Below, piece by piece: positions 12,516-27,200 of a stretch of DNA of 64,000 nucleotides. The stretch is from Edolisoma coerulescens (lineage: Eukaryota > Chordata > Aves > Passeriformes > Campephagidae), in NCBI GenBank assembly GCA_013397115.1, contig VWZW01006279.1, forward strand, positions 122,088-186,087, in the 5' to 3' direction. The number at the start of each line of letters is the position of its first letter. Position 1 is the stretch's first letter. Position numbers and translations under genes: made by a program. Under the pieces are notes generated by a model. That model was not told where the DNA came from. It did not search any database and saw only the letters and a program-made list of their open reading frames with translations.

Positions 12516-15500
12516 TGCTGGAGAGGAAGAGCTGACTATAGCTGGCCCTGGGAATGCAGGCCTGCACCACAGTAGGGGCTCCCTTTCCCTCTCCCTTCTG
12601 CAGACTGAAACGCTCTCAGCCAAAATGATGCCCCCACAAAAACAGATCATGGGAGGGGGTGGATGAGGCACGCTCCAGGAAGGTGGGAAATGAGACCTTG
12701 ACTTGTCTGCAGTGAAAGAGCAGTGAACCCAGCATTTGCTTCGAAAGGACCTATTTCAGAGGAAAACTGAGGCCACAGCTCAGATTTGTGTGGTTCAGAT
12801 TTGAAGACATCTGCTGGGCACACTCTGGGTCCTATTGGCTGCATGATGTTAAAACAAAGCTTTTGTCAAAAAGTATCACACCTCTTACATGCATCTTTCT
12901 TGCCTCAGAAAGGGGAAAAAAAAGGGAAGGGTAGTTCTGAGACAGTGAACACCTGCATTTCCAAGCTATATAACAAGCAGGTCTCACACTTGCCAAAAGG
13001 CGTTATTAACAAACACCACCAGAAAATCCTGTGTTGTAATGTTTTTGAGAGGGTATCCGTGTGTCAGGGTTATTTAATGCTTATCAGCATAAGACACAGG
13101 ACAATGCTGAGGTGGAAGTTACTTCACTTGTTAACCCAATGTGTTGCCCAAGATCCTGGCTGCTGCTTACATGACTTGGAGCAAGCACAGCATCCTGCTC
13201 AGAAGGATTGTGTGCCCCTACAGCTACAAGGCAACTACCACAAACACATAAACCCCCTGTCCCCATTTTCAGAAATTTATCCCAATGTGATGTATCCCAT
13301 CACATACAACTACTTTATTCTGTATGTTGCAATAAAAATTAAAAAATGTTAATGCAGATGCAATTTTTACAGGCACAAGCCTGCACCTTTGCATGACTTT
13401 ACAATGTGACTAAAAATACAGTTTTAAGTTAGACTTCTTCATATTTCTCCATCAAAACAGAAATGAAAGGAAGCTACAGGTATTTGAGCTCATGAGCTTC
13501 CTTAAACCTGAGCTATGAGGTTGGCTAAGCACACAGCGCTCAAACGCCTGAATCTGGATTGTTTTTGTGATGGTGAAAGACTACCCAGCACTCACTGCTT
13601 CAGAGGCTACTTTTTTCCCCACACTGCATTAATAGGGGGATTAAGAATGCAGCAGTCCAGAGAGAAAGAGGATGCTATCCTACAAGAAAAGAAAAACAAA
13701 CAAACCAACAAAAAAAAACCAATCTCAACCTGAGGCCCTGATTCATTGAAGCATTTTCACACCACTGAATTCTGATGTTATTTAAGCATGTATTTTCCAC
13801 ACTTCACTGAAACAAGGCTGGTATACAGTCCATCCAAAATGCTGAGCAGCAGAAATGAAGCTTGTCAGCCCATGCAGAACTGGAACTCCAAGACCTGACG
13901 CATCAAGAGTGCTGTGAAATGAGCCCCTGGCTGGTCCTGACAACCACCCCAGTGCTGCTGGCACCTAGAGCGATGCTCTCCAATCCACAGGAACAGGCAC
14001 TGGCCTGCGCAGCACAGAATTATTTTCACTGCACCTGCAGCACACAGACAGGAGATAATTTACAACCATTTGTCAGGATTAACCTTTTGATAAGGCATAA
14101 ATTTTTCCTAGGTTTAAAGCACTTTATAGAGGTGCATAGGTTCATTTATATTAAGCAAATGCTGCATCAGCAGTTTGACAGTAGCAAAAACTGTGATGCT
14201 GAGACTGGTTACGACTCTGTTGGCCTTAATCTCTATCGCAATAAAACGAAGCTTGGCATTTCAGCATGGCAAGATATGATTCATAACTAACCATCACTCT
14301 TCTTTAGCTTTGGAAATGTCAAACAGGATAATTAACAGGAGATACTCGTGGGTTCACACATTCCAGATGTAGAGATTTATGTGGACTCTGCATCACCAAA
14401 CACTGACAAGTTATTTGTAGCCACATGTTTTAAAACTGCCTTTGTAGTTTCCTCATATTCAGCACAGCCAAACAGAATGAGTCAGGTCTGAACAGTTCAT
14501 GCTCCTGACCTTATCCAACATAACAAATAAAACACAATGTTGGTTCATTATCTTTTTATATGCCAAATCCAGCTATTTATAAACATATGAATAAAAAATA
14601 AATTCTGTGGCCTGCTGTTCACATGTGAGTTTCATTCTTTCTCAAAAAGCAGCCCCAAGGAGCCTACAGTGAATGTTACCCAGTTCTCAGCCATTCACAC
14701 CACCCACGCTTATATTTACAGTGCTGTTCTTCACTCTACTGAAGTAGGCAGGTATTTTTAGCCATGCCACGATGCATGTTTAAAAATTGATTAAAATAAA
14801 TACTCCTACAGCACTTCCATTTGAAGACTACACATCCCACACGCTCTTCTGCTGGACCAAACCACACAGAATAAGGTGCCAAAATATTTTCTTGCAAGAG
14901 AGACACTTCCAAACATTATACCAGCAGAAGCTCCCGTGACACTTTGCCAAGAGCCCAAAGCAACAACTAGTAACTATGAAATATAGTCATCTTCCTGGCT
15001 AATACAGAGAGGGAAACTCTTCCCACGCAGAAAGCACAGGCTCTGGGTACAGCTCTGCGCCGCGTTTTGAATCCATACTGAGCACAGGCCATACCCATAT
15101 AATAGAGATGCAAGGAGCAGGATTGCTCAGTAGATTATCGTGTGCTTCATTAAACCTAATCTGGTTCTCACTTTTTCTTTGTGATAAAGGAAAAAAATCT
15201 ACCGAGGAACAATTTGATACCTAAAAATCAACTTGAAGTTTTTGGGTTGACTTGCCATCAATAAATATTTCTATCATGACATCACTGAAACATTTTAACA
15301 GCATCTAGACTCACACATAAGAATATGACTGGTTACTAACGAAGTTAGGTTTACAAGCCTTCAAACTTACTGCTATGTCCATTCAAAACAATATTATTTT
15401 CAGTATTTTCTCTTTTGAATTACTACCATTTTCTTCTTTGGAGAGTGCAGAATAGCTAAATATACACCAAACTGTGAGAATCACATTTGCAAGCAGTAGA

Positions 15501-17939
15501 GCATCAGAAATACAATTTCTAGACAGAGTACACATGCATCTATCATCCACGACAAATGCCAGACACTTTACCTCCCATACTCCAACTCAGTAAAGTACTT
15601 TCTATTCAGAACAAAATCTAGACCTCAGTATTGGCCTTAGCAGGACTAAATGTAACCACACATTTAAATATTTTGTTAAAATTAGGTACTTGAAGTTTAT
15701 CTCAACTTCATGGACAAGTCTACCAGCATGCACCAAGGCAACAGATTCAAAAATAAAGATGTGTAGGTTCTCTTTTTGCTTGGAATCAGAAAAGCGGAGT
15801 GTGTGTGTGTGCGTGACTTTGTTTCACCTTTTGTGTTTCGAAGGAAAGAAAAAGAGAGCAAAGCAGATGACAGAAAAAAAAGACTATCTAGAGGTTTTGC
15901 TGGGAGAAACCAGTTTTTAAATGCTCTGTTTAAAAAAGGATTCTAAAAGTTTTTTTATAAACTGTTGCCTTCTGCTTACTGTTTCTGTTCTTGAACTATG
16001 GAAAATTAAAGAGCCATTCAAAAGAAAACATATCATTACTTGAAAATCATAGATAAAATGCTGCTAAGCAAAAAGAAAGCTTTTGATTGACAAAGTGGAA
16101 CTGAAGGAAAAACACACCCACAGAAAGCATTCATGCCACAGATGAAAACTTGGATGCCAGAGAGAAAGAAATTAGTTTTATAACTTCAAATATTTGTACA
16201 GATCCTTTACTCCTACCCTATTATTAATGCCACTAAGTTCACAAGCTTCCACAAGAAATTTCAAAATATAGATACAATTTTCATCTCTGGACCCACAGAA
16301 ATAGGTCTCAAACTTCAAGGGGCAGATAACAAAATGCAGCTGAAGACAATGGGAGAAATAGTGCTTATCTATGGCCTGTCTTTTTTTTTTTAATACTAAT
16401 AAAAACTAAGAAAAAGGAAATACCTTTCACAGACTCTTACCTTCATCACATTATTTAAATGAAGGAACTTAAAAACAACAGTTTAAATCACCATTTGTGT
16501 CAACATAAAAAAAAAAAAAATTCAAGCTTGCTTTTTATTTAAGCTTAGTTATTTTCCTTAACAAAAAAAAAATCCTGTGTTAAGTGATCATCAAGATCTT
16601 TTCATTTGAAATTAACTATTATCCTTACATTAGCTCCATCACTTTGCCATAAATTCTATTTATATATAATCAATGTGATTGACTCTGTTGGCGACCATGC
16701 ACAGCAATGTTTAGAATTAGTACATCCTCACCTACTACACCCGCTGCTGCCTTATGCCAGAAGATGGAAAACAAGCTCTACTGTCTTCTCTTCCAATTTA
16801 CTCTTAATTTTAAATGGAATAGCTACTCTACTGAACTAAATGGAAAGAAAATATTTCCTCCATATGAGCAGGCTGGCTTTGTCAAATGCTCACACCTCAG
16901 GCATAAATCCAGCAGCCTCCCACCACTCAGTGCGCTGATTTTTCTCTCCAAGTTCAACAGAAAATTTGAATTTATTTTTTAACTCACAGTAATTTTCTCA
17001 AGCCTAAATAAACTCATGCCTCACTCTCCAGTCAGTTTTAAGCTCTACATTAAAACAAGAAAATATTGAACTGTTACACGCTTTTTCAAAATGAAAACAT
17101 TCTCACGAACTCAAGTCTTTACGAAAGAGGCCTTTGCGAATAATGAATTTTGCTTTATCTCTAAGTAAAAGTGTAAGTACTGATTTTACAGCATTAATTT
17201 CCTTGTTCATAGAATCAACTGTTGTGATTTTATTAGTGCATTTGGGTATTTAAAAGAAACAGGAAGAAATGAAGCCTACCCAACCATTTTGAACAAAAAT
17301 CACCCAAACCTCAGAACAAACAATTCCTCATCCTGTTTCTCTGCTTAACATTTATTCCCACCCTTACACCAATTTAGCCTTTTTGCTTTTTAAACATGGA
17401 AATATTTTCCTAAAGTGGCAGCAATTGAAACAACACTGCCATTTCTCTGGTTTTGTACTGACAAACCAAAACTGGTCAAACACAAAGCTAATGTAAGTAA
17501 CAGAAACACAGAGTAGCTGTATTTACATGCTACACAAGGTGAAGCCAGAAGAGATAAGCCACTCCACCCATATCTCCATGACAGCACAAACACATTTAAT
17601 ATCTTGACTTCACTCATAGCACCGCAATCCTGCACTGAGACCATCTGCACTACAGACATTATATGATCTGTAAGTGTCCTTATTTGTCTGCAGACACGGC
17701 AGAGCCAGGCTCCCTGCTACTCCACCACAGAACGAACTCCAAAGGCCTGTGGCTAGCAGGCTGGAAGGGAACAAGGGAAGGTTTCATATGCTCTCTGCAG
17801 GATTTGCATTTCAAGGTCTGCACAAATAAAAATCACCAGATCAGCAAAACGAGAAGTACACTTGTTTTCTAGGTCTTACAGCTCAGGTTTCAGCAAGGAA
17901 ACAGATGATGAGGAACTGGGATCTGCTCTTCTCCAGTCC
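12513..17939. other. AT-rich noncoding stretch, nothing recognised
   Basis: No exon, RNA gene or named mobile element is visible. It contains a short TG repeat at about 15798-15812 and A or T homopolymers, for example at 16381-16392 and 16507-16520. The open frames at 12786-13352 (188 codons) and 13862-14290 (142 codons) have no recognisable domain or composition bias, and I treat them as chance. Confidence 0.4.
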
Positions 17940-18240
17940 CCACAGGAACAGGCAGTAGCCCATCTTTAATCTCCCCCAGCCGAGCCTCTCGCTAAGCTCG
18001 TCAGGAGCAGCGGGACACAGCACAGCTGTCAAGGACAGCGCAGACACCACACAAAAAGCTGACAACTCCTCCCGGCCCCACTCCCACCACAGAGCAGAGC
18101 AGAGCAGAGCCTGGCACAGGCCAGCCTGGAGGGCAGCAGGAGCTTTGAGGACTCCTGTGCTCCCCAGGGGGACAGCCCTCGAGTGCACCCCGCAGCCTCC
18201 CGCAGCAGCCTGGCACCTCCTCTCCCTCACCAGCGCCGAT
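17940..18240. other. Small GC/CpG-enriched patch with AGAGC tandem
   Basis: About 300 bases with raised GC and roughly a dozen CpG, including an exact four-unit AGAGC tandem at 18091-18110. Minus-strand frames of 115 and 71 codons run through it with Ala/Cys/Gly-rich translations that match nothing I know. It may be a decayed repeat, a small regulatory element or an unrecognised exon; the sequence does not decide. Confidence 0.3.
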
Positions 18241-21200
18241 CTAAACTGGTTTAAAAGCAGGTAGGAGATCCTCCAGTTGTACCACAGCTCAAATCATCAC
18301 ACCGTGCTTCCAAAAATAAAAAAGGCTCCTCCTTTTATGGCAGAGCAGGAGGTGACAGCAAGATTACTGCAGCATGTGGAAAACATATGAAAGGACAGAT
18401 GTTTTTAAGAAAAGAATTAATTCCTCCTTCAAATGCTGAGCTAAAACATTTTGTCACCTTCTAGAGAGAAATTTTTTCCATTGCACAGGAACACACAATA
18501 AATTAAGACCACTGCATTTAGAAGCTGTTTCTTAGTTTGAACTAGGTACGTTTGTTCGACAGCACTTGGAACCAGAAGTCTGGCTTATCTTCTAAACAGC
18601 TCTAATGACCTCTCTTCAAAATTACATCATTTTTAGCTCAAGTAAATTAATACATTTCTAAATTCTCCAGAAATACATTTTTTGCCTGAGTTATATACCA
18701 GAGGATCTATTTTATCCTTCACACATAGCAAAGAAAGATCTCAGTTTTAGGTGCCAGATCCAGCCATAGAGATGTAAACCTAATTACACCATGTCACAAT
18801 TTCTAATCTCAGACACATGTCAACATGTAAAGGTTCCACCTAGATACAGACATGCTGGAAACAGAGGACAAACTTCATTTCAATTTAAATGGGTTTGCTT
18901 GCAAAGTATATTATTCTTCTTAGACAAGGGAAAAGAATGACAAGTAGAAATACCCTACTAGATTATTTAAGTATTAACCGTAAAGTTGAAAAATAAAGCA
19001 TTGTGTGAATACAAAAAGACAGAGTTAGTGATGAAAGTATGATCACCTATAGGGATAGTACATAGATGCACATGTTAAACACACCAGTCACACATGGTAT
19101 GACTATCAAAAACAAACTTCTGATTAGGACTCCTTCAAAAGTGCGTAATTTTTTTATTTTTTTAAAAGTTCGCACAAAGGTTCACTGGGTACTTTTAACT
19201 GGATGGAGAAATTAATTACAATTCTCTCAATAATTTTTTTTTTAAACACTCAACTATATCTCTGTACTTCTTCACTGAAGAGAAATTAGGAAAAAAAATT
19301 ATTCTTTCAACTGATCTGCCTCTTAGGAAGCACCACCTTTCCAAATGCAGGCCTGATATCTTTGGATTCAAAAAGACTGTTATCAACAGAGTATCCTTTA
19401 TTCAACACAAGAGGTATCATTCTTTAATATTCACCAAACAAGAAAAGAGCTCTTCATAAATCTGATAGCTATGCAATATTCATATTTGATACCACAAACA
19501 AGACATGATTCATCAGACATGCTTGGTTCTACCTGCATTTCAGCACACTTAGCAGGTACTGTTTGAACAGGCAGGTCTCTGGATTATTCCCATTTTCTCC
19601 TTTCAGCATTGCTCCAGTGATCCAGCACACAGCTATCAAGTGCTGACAACTTCTCAGAAGCCCTGTCCTTCCCAGGCTCACCCCGAACGGGAGAGGGCAG
19701 CTTGCAACAAAGCCATCCATCACTTTTCCTTAACAAGAATTTTGAAAGCAGCCATTTCTCTCAGGCAGGTCCCCCAACACAGCCTGGAGGATACCATTTG
19801 CACTTGGGGCCAAGCACTATGGGGAAAGGGCCACATGCTTGGGACTAGCTCTTCCATTTTAGAATCATCAGAGAGGGGAAAAAAGAAAAGAAAAAAGGAG
19901 GTGGCACAATAAACATAGCTAAGCTATTCTTCTAAAATCCATTATCTCAAAACAGACTCATTTTCCTAGCTACCAAACCCCAGCCTAACATGACCCAGGG
20001 AAATTTTGCTCCCCTTGATGAGTTCTGCCCATTTTTACCTGAGTCTACCAGCTACCAAAGAATGAAGAAAAACATTAAAAACTAAATACCTATGCAAATG
20101 CTTCCTGGAACTCATTTTTTTACACTTTTATTCACAAATAAGCTCAGTTTTGCAGCTTACACCAAGTAAACTGGGCTCATGGAATTTGCAGAGCAGGTGC
20201 ACCAGGGGTTGATGTCTGTGGGGGCATTGCAAACTCATTCACTCAAAATAAAGGCTGCCCTACACAGCACAAAGGGTTCGCCATTCAAGAACCTGCTTGA
20301 CAGAAAGTAAATATCAGGCATGCTAATCTCAACACTGCAAAATATAACTAATTCTGAGAAGTTTGTGCCAAAGTCAGTATAGTTCCCTGCATCAGTCTTC
20401 TCAAGGCAAACACACTACTCAGCCATCATCTCTGACACACAACTTCCAGCACTTATAACCAGATAACCAGTGTTTGGTTTTGAAGAACAATGTGCAATAA
20501 ACAGACCTCTGCATCTCCTACAGGAAATCACCATCACTGGTACTGCCAGTGAACAGAAATCCATCAGCAGTCTCTTTTCCTTTCCTAATTTGTCACAGCT
20601 ATTCCCCGAGGCCTCCACAGGCAAAATAACTGGATCAAGTGATTGCTCTTTCTTTCCTGCTGTTTAGGGTTTGGAGGGATGATGCCTATTTTCCTAAACT
20701 GACACTCACAATCAACAAGAGAGTCTTAAAAGATCCCCCGTGTTGCATCTTGGAAACCACAGTTTCCATTTATAGCCAAGCAAAGTATAATTTTCATAAT
20801 GCAATGGAAACACCCAAGAACAGGATTTCAGTTTTGTCTTACATTTCTCTTCACACATCTACAAGCCCCTGGTGACTGACATCAGTTTCTAACGGTACAG
20901 ACAGAGTTTCTTCTGCCACTTCTTGAAGAGACTCCCAGCAGGTGATGGCCCATGCCCTGTTGATGCTGTTCAGGAATTTAACATGGCTAATACAAGATCA
21001 ATCTGGTTCCACATTCTTTTTAAAAGGTACTTCTTAATTTTGACATAGATGCACCAACCTGTTAGACATAGCTACTGAAGTCTAAACATTATATATTTAA
21101 ATCCACACTGCCTGAAACTCACATTCACTGAACTTCCAAGACAATTTGCACACATTATAATCAGCTGTACCATCTCCACAGGGAAAAAAACACTTCTAGC

Positions 21201-24200
21201 AGCAGCAATCTAACTAACTCATGCCTTTTTTGTTCACAGGCCTGTTTTTTCCTATAAAACAGAGATGGGTTCTTTGGCAAGGTTTGTGTTTTAGTTCTGG
21301 GTTATGCAAGAAGAATTAATGGCTTCTTTGGCCACACCATTCCTCTGAAACCAGTTCAGAGGAGCTCTGATCTCCCTGTTACCTTTTCAATCCTAAGTGA
21401 CTTTTATACCACTTCTTCAAAAAGTTTAACATCTTAATCACAATTCAAATGTCTTTAGTCAAAATACTGCCTAGAATGGAGATAGTTAAACTGGCAATAA
21501 AGCATAGAGTACCCTGTCTGGCTGTCTGCTGTATTCCTCTCTGAAGCAGCTCTAGTGGTTGAAGCCCACACAAAACCAAACCAAAAGTGCAATTTTTAGT
21601 TTTTCTTTTAAACAGAGTAGAACACACAATCTGACTGACTTTCAGCTTTTTTCTTTTTTTTCCAGGAATCAACAGAAAACACATTTGCAGCTATCAGGTA
21701 TCAACTGGGTCTGTATGCAATTTGCAAACCATACACTGAAAGCTGACACAAAAAATACTTCCAATATCTGTAATATGCATGGGAATGCTCCCTGTTCCTA
21801 ATGCCTCTCCTCTCAGCTGCTACATCACAGTTCCCATTAATCCCTGAACTCTTCCCTGTCTGTCGAGTCCGCATCCAGGCATGATGACAGCAGCCTCCAT
21901 CTTAGTATGCTGTAGCTATACATCTTGCTCAGCTAACAAAGAAATAAGGTATTTTCATTGACTTTGGCATAGTTTTAGGACAGTACCACTAGTTCTTTCC
22001 AAATGCACTTAGTTGCTTTCCTTGTCTAGCCTCAGGATGTTTTATCTATATGAAAAATTTAGGTGGATTTCATAAGGAGAATTATTTTACATTTCTTTCT
22101 GCGAAACTCTCAGGAGCCAAAAACGTATGGCTGTCAGAGAAATAACTTAAAAAAAAGAAAAAAAAGTAGCAGAAAACATGCAAAAAACCACACACCAATT
22201 TCCTGCTACAACTACTTGTCAAAATAGTAATGACTCGACAATCAGAAGATTTGTTTAAAATCCTCTGTTTCACCAATGTTTCTAAGTAGTAAACAATATT
22301 TGTTTTTATTTAGTTATACTAGACACAAAAATACAAAACAGTTTCTGTAATTTTCGCCAACAATGAGGACAGACTACCTCTACTCTGCAGATTCTTGTAC
22401 TTGCTGTCTGACTCCCAGAGGAATGAGCCCTTCCAGCTCCTCTTTGGTCTGCACTGTCAGCTGAGACAGCTCCGGAAGGGCTATGGCTTTTCAGCTTTAT
22501 TCTGATGAGTGTTTCTTTAACCTCTGAAAAATTTTATCAGCATCTTCAGTGACTACAGCATTTAAGTTATAGGTGAAACTGAATAAAAAACAACAAAACA
22601 CAAATGTGGAGCGAGAGGATGACATGGCACACATAGTATTCCCTTTACACAGACAGCCATGAGTACAACCAGTAAGGAACAAAGTTTTGTGGCAACAGAT
22701 TATTTTAATAGTTTAATTCTTTGTAGCAGTCCAAAAGGAAACACGGAATGGTATTAATTATCATTTTCATGGAATGCATATGGAATAAGAAAACAACAAC
22801 AACAACAAAAAAGTCTGTATCCCTACATAAACCTCCTTTCTGCTTCTGCAATATTTTTGCTGGCAGGGTAAAGCAAGCAGGAAACAACTACCTTTACTAT
22901 TACAACAGCAGAGGGGCATTGGAAGAACAGGCTCATAGCAGGTTCAAATCAAACAAAATTAGATTTCTTCACGTGAAGTCCACTCAGCAATTCAGCACCG
23001 CTGGGTGCAGTGAATACTACCAGTCCTGATAGGTTCCAAAAGTGATGGGAATAAAAATCCTCAGATGATTAATAACTACAAAGACACTTTCACTCAGGCA
23101 AGCTCAAGACTCACAAGCCATAAATCACTGGAAACCGTGAAAGCACAAACTCTTCCTGTTCCCACACTCTTCCTGAAGTACCCAGAACAGCTCAGTGAGG
23201 ATCTTGAGCATAACAGCTGTGAATCAAACCACTTACATCAGCTACAATAAAGCCTCTGAGCTACCAATTACATAATAATTGTTTTTGTGCATACTCTTGC
23301 ACTGGAATGTACCACAAAAAATGAAGTTCTAATGCATTTGTTGTAACTTTTTCCATCCAAGAGACAAAACTTTAGCTAAGCATCATTACTGCTGCCCCTA
23401 ACTTCTTCCCCCTCTTTACCAACACTGTAAAATCTTTTCTTTCATAGGTAGGCAAAATATCATTTTCGTATTCACATCTTCAGATTAGCTGTAGATACAA
23501 ATAATAAGGAAAAAATTATAGTGAAGTAAACAATGCAATGCCGAGCCAATGCAGATGTTCACTGAAACTTCCCCACCCAAAGGACTGGGAAAGGTAGTAC
23601 GAAAGTGCTAGTTTGCTTCTCCCAGGTACTAAATTTGTGGATTTCATTCACAGCAAACCAGAGACCTTCAAGGATTCCAGTTCCAACAATGATATCAAAA
23701 AAGGAAAGTAATGGGGGGGAACAAAAAAAAATCTAACCAAAACATAAAAAACAAACAAACAAACAAGCACAACCAAAAAAATACACACACACACCGACTA
23801 AGCAACAAAACCTAAAACAATAAAACATAGCACATACAACATCCAGAAATCCTGATCATAGAGCACACAAGTTTAAACTTATCAAAGTACCTAAACTGAA
23901 ACTAAAATTCCTGGTATAATGATTAAACAGCTTCCACATAAAAATGATAGACAGTCCTCCCTTGTGTATTACCTCTTACAGCAAAATTATCAGAACTGAT
24001 GGGAAAAAAAAAAGCAAATTCCCACCACACAGGCAAAAAAGAAAAATCTTAGAGAGGGATGAAAAACTCTCAGCTCAGATATTCTACAGAGATAGACCCC
24101 CAAATGATATTCCCATTCCAACTGACACAACTGGTGCAGAGGGAAGGACGATTCTTCCCAGGACTTCAGTGCCCTGCATTTCAGAAGCATCACTTAGTCC

Positions 24201-27200
24201 AGAGGAAAAAAGGATCCAACTACAGAAGCAATACAGGAAAGCCCCAGGCAATGCTGAAAGCAAAGCAAATGTTTTTACCCCTCCCACAATGCACCCAGGG
24301 AGAAGATGCCTCTTTCTCACAGTCATGAAGAAACAGCTATGACCACTGGAATCCAGCCAGGGACAGGGGCCATCAATTGAGCATGTTTCAAATGAATCAC
24401 AACTTTATCACAGGGTTCATGATCCCATGGACTGATGTGTCCACTTTTAACCATTTCCTAACACGGCCTTCCTCTACTGTGGTAATACTTCACTCCTCCA
24501 GTGTGCAGCCTAAGTCACACCACAGAGAGACTCCAAGCCAAAGCTTCCCCCACCACCACCCACTTTTTAAGACAAGTTTGGGCTCAGAAATATTAAAATA
24601 CATTGAGTTAGATTTATTGCATCCAGACCTGGACCAGATAACTTCAAGCAACTAATCAAGCAACCTCCAGTATCACAGCACTCATCAGGGGTATTGCCAG
24701 ATGCTGAGAAGAGCTTATGATGGGGTTACCTGGGATTATCCCATCGGAGTTCTTAGGAAAATGAGATACACTGACCAACTCTCAATTGGATTAAACTGCT
24801 GTGGAGGGGTCTTTTTTTCAAACTGTGTTCCAAAAAAAAACAAACAAACAAACAAACAAACAAAAAAAACCCACCCATACTTCTCAAAACCAAGAACAGA
24901 GCAAGAACATCTGCTCCCCCTGCCCCTCTTCAACATAATCAGAGGCATGGTCTGAAAGATATTAAAAAATACTAAAACAGGTCCCACAGAAAAACTGTTT
25001 CATGTGGATGATACCCTGGTCCTACTCTCCAGCCCTCAAAGGTCAATATGCAAATTACAAGAATTCTTTGAAAACCTTGGGCACTCACCCAGATGTGTGA
25101 ATTTACTGGAACAAATCCCAGGCATTAAGATTAATTGAGTGCTCATAAATCAGGACTTGCTTACTCACTGCAGTTTCTAATGACAGTTACAGGTACTAAA
25201 ACATCTAGGAATTCTAATCCCCAGAGATTACAGGCGAATAGTTAAACTTGGACCCAATCACCCACAAATCACTAAGGACTTGGGAAGTGGAAAGCGCACA
25301 GACACTCCCTAAACCTTTGGACAAAAACAAGAAAGCTGCACCTACCACACAAGTAAGAGGTTGCACTCCAGATGACCCCTCCCAGGCCTATTATTTTCAG
25401 AATGTCAGGTTTTTTGTTTAGCTTTTAAATGGGAAATGGCCACACAATTACTTTAAGGGAGAGAGAAAGGCTTAGTAAAGCAGCAACACACTACTTCCGT
25501 AGTAAATTAAGCCACATAGCATAAGATAATTGTGGACAAAATCCAGCGAGCAAGAAAGGTACTTTCCTACCTTCTACACAGAGGTCTGCACAGGATTCTT
25601 TACCAAAAGAATCCAAATCCTACCTCACACACATAGAAAGTTAGGTAAGTGTCTGATGTCGCATACTGAAACAATTCCGTATCTCACAGGAGATGCCTCA
25701 GTATGGTAAAATCCAGGCGTAAATGAGCAGAAACAGAGCCAGAGATAATATGATAACAGAAAACCAGCTGGAAGGCAACACACCTAAGACATACAGTTGA
25801 GAAACCAAAAACACAGAAGCACGTGTTCTCCTCATATAAAAAAATAACTTATCTCATCTGACTACAATACTGACACCTCTCCAATACATTTACTACATGT
25901 ATTCAATATAAACCAAAATAATCCCATTTTTTCTCCTAAACAACAAAACAACTCAAAAATCTAGAGAATACTACAATTTCCTGAGCTAAGCAGCTACTTC
26001 ATAATGAGATCTTCCCATAACCCTTCAAAAAAGCAGCACAAGTCCAATGAAGCAAGAATAGAAAAGAAAACTGGCAAAATACTCAACAGCTAAAGCCAAA
26101 TGAGCAATAATGAAAAACTAAGAGAACTCCATACTCAGACTCCAGTTGCCTTTCTACCAATAAAATCCTACCAATAAAATTATTTTTAGGGTGCTCACAG
26201 GTGCCAAAGACTTTTTAGTACATCTAAGCACTCCCCAATGATCAGAGGCAAGAGAAAACAAGAGCACATATATTGCTACAAGTTTTTGGGATTACAGGAA
26301 AATCAAAGTTAATGAGATCCTTGTAGCTTCACTTGTTCTTTAAGCAGGTAACCGACACCACTGGATTTGCAAACAGCCACTCATTATATTAAAAGAATGG
26401 CTGTCAGAAGCAGCTTTAGGACATGAAATTTTGCCGCACTGGAAATTAAATTCTCATTTTCCCCTACATTCTGCTCTCTTATCTCCATCCTCATCAAACA
26501 AAGCAAAAAATATGACACAAGGTTTTATAGTGCACTAGAAAATCTACATGCAAATGGAAGAAACCCAGACAATTGACAGAAATCCCCAGAAACATAAGTG
26601 CAACTGAAACAATTTTCCAAAGCTCACTACCTGAGCACCTGAGAAAATGTAAATAAAATATCAAAGGTAAACACACAAACTTATTTTAAGGTTCCCTGCC
26701 CCACTCCCTACCCTTTAACGCATGCACACACAAACATACACACAGGTGTTCTCCCTTTTGCTTGGGTTTCCACTTTTTTTTGGTGGTTTGGTATATGCCC
26801 TAAAATCAACACATGGGAAATAGTGTTTAACGTAATCCAAGTTTTTCTAAAAATCCCTCTTCTCCTAATTGTAATGCACAGAATTATTGTATGTATCCTA
26901 TGTACTGGCACTTAAATTTTGAGATTTGAAGCATGTAATAAACATGAAACAAAAGCAAACCTCCAAACTGCTTTGATGTAAGACATTCAACCGGAGCAAG
27001 CCAATCACCTGGTGAAATTCAAGGGTAAGCAAACAAAAGGCCTTACCAAAAAGAAGAAAAAAGCCTTTTTTCTCTTATTTAACACACCTACTTTTTTCCA
27101 CATGTTATGTGACATAATCTGTAATATATTATACAGTTTGAGAATTCAGGAACATAAGAATCAAAACTATTTCATTTTATTATAGGGGAGCATCACTGAT

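Noticed and set aside
12415..12671. Arg-Glu and Ser-Leu repeat proteins on both strands
   Set aside because: They are translations of the GA microsatellite and not evidence for coding.
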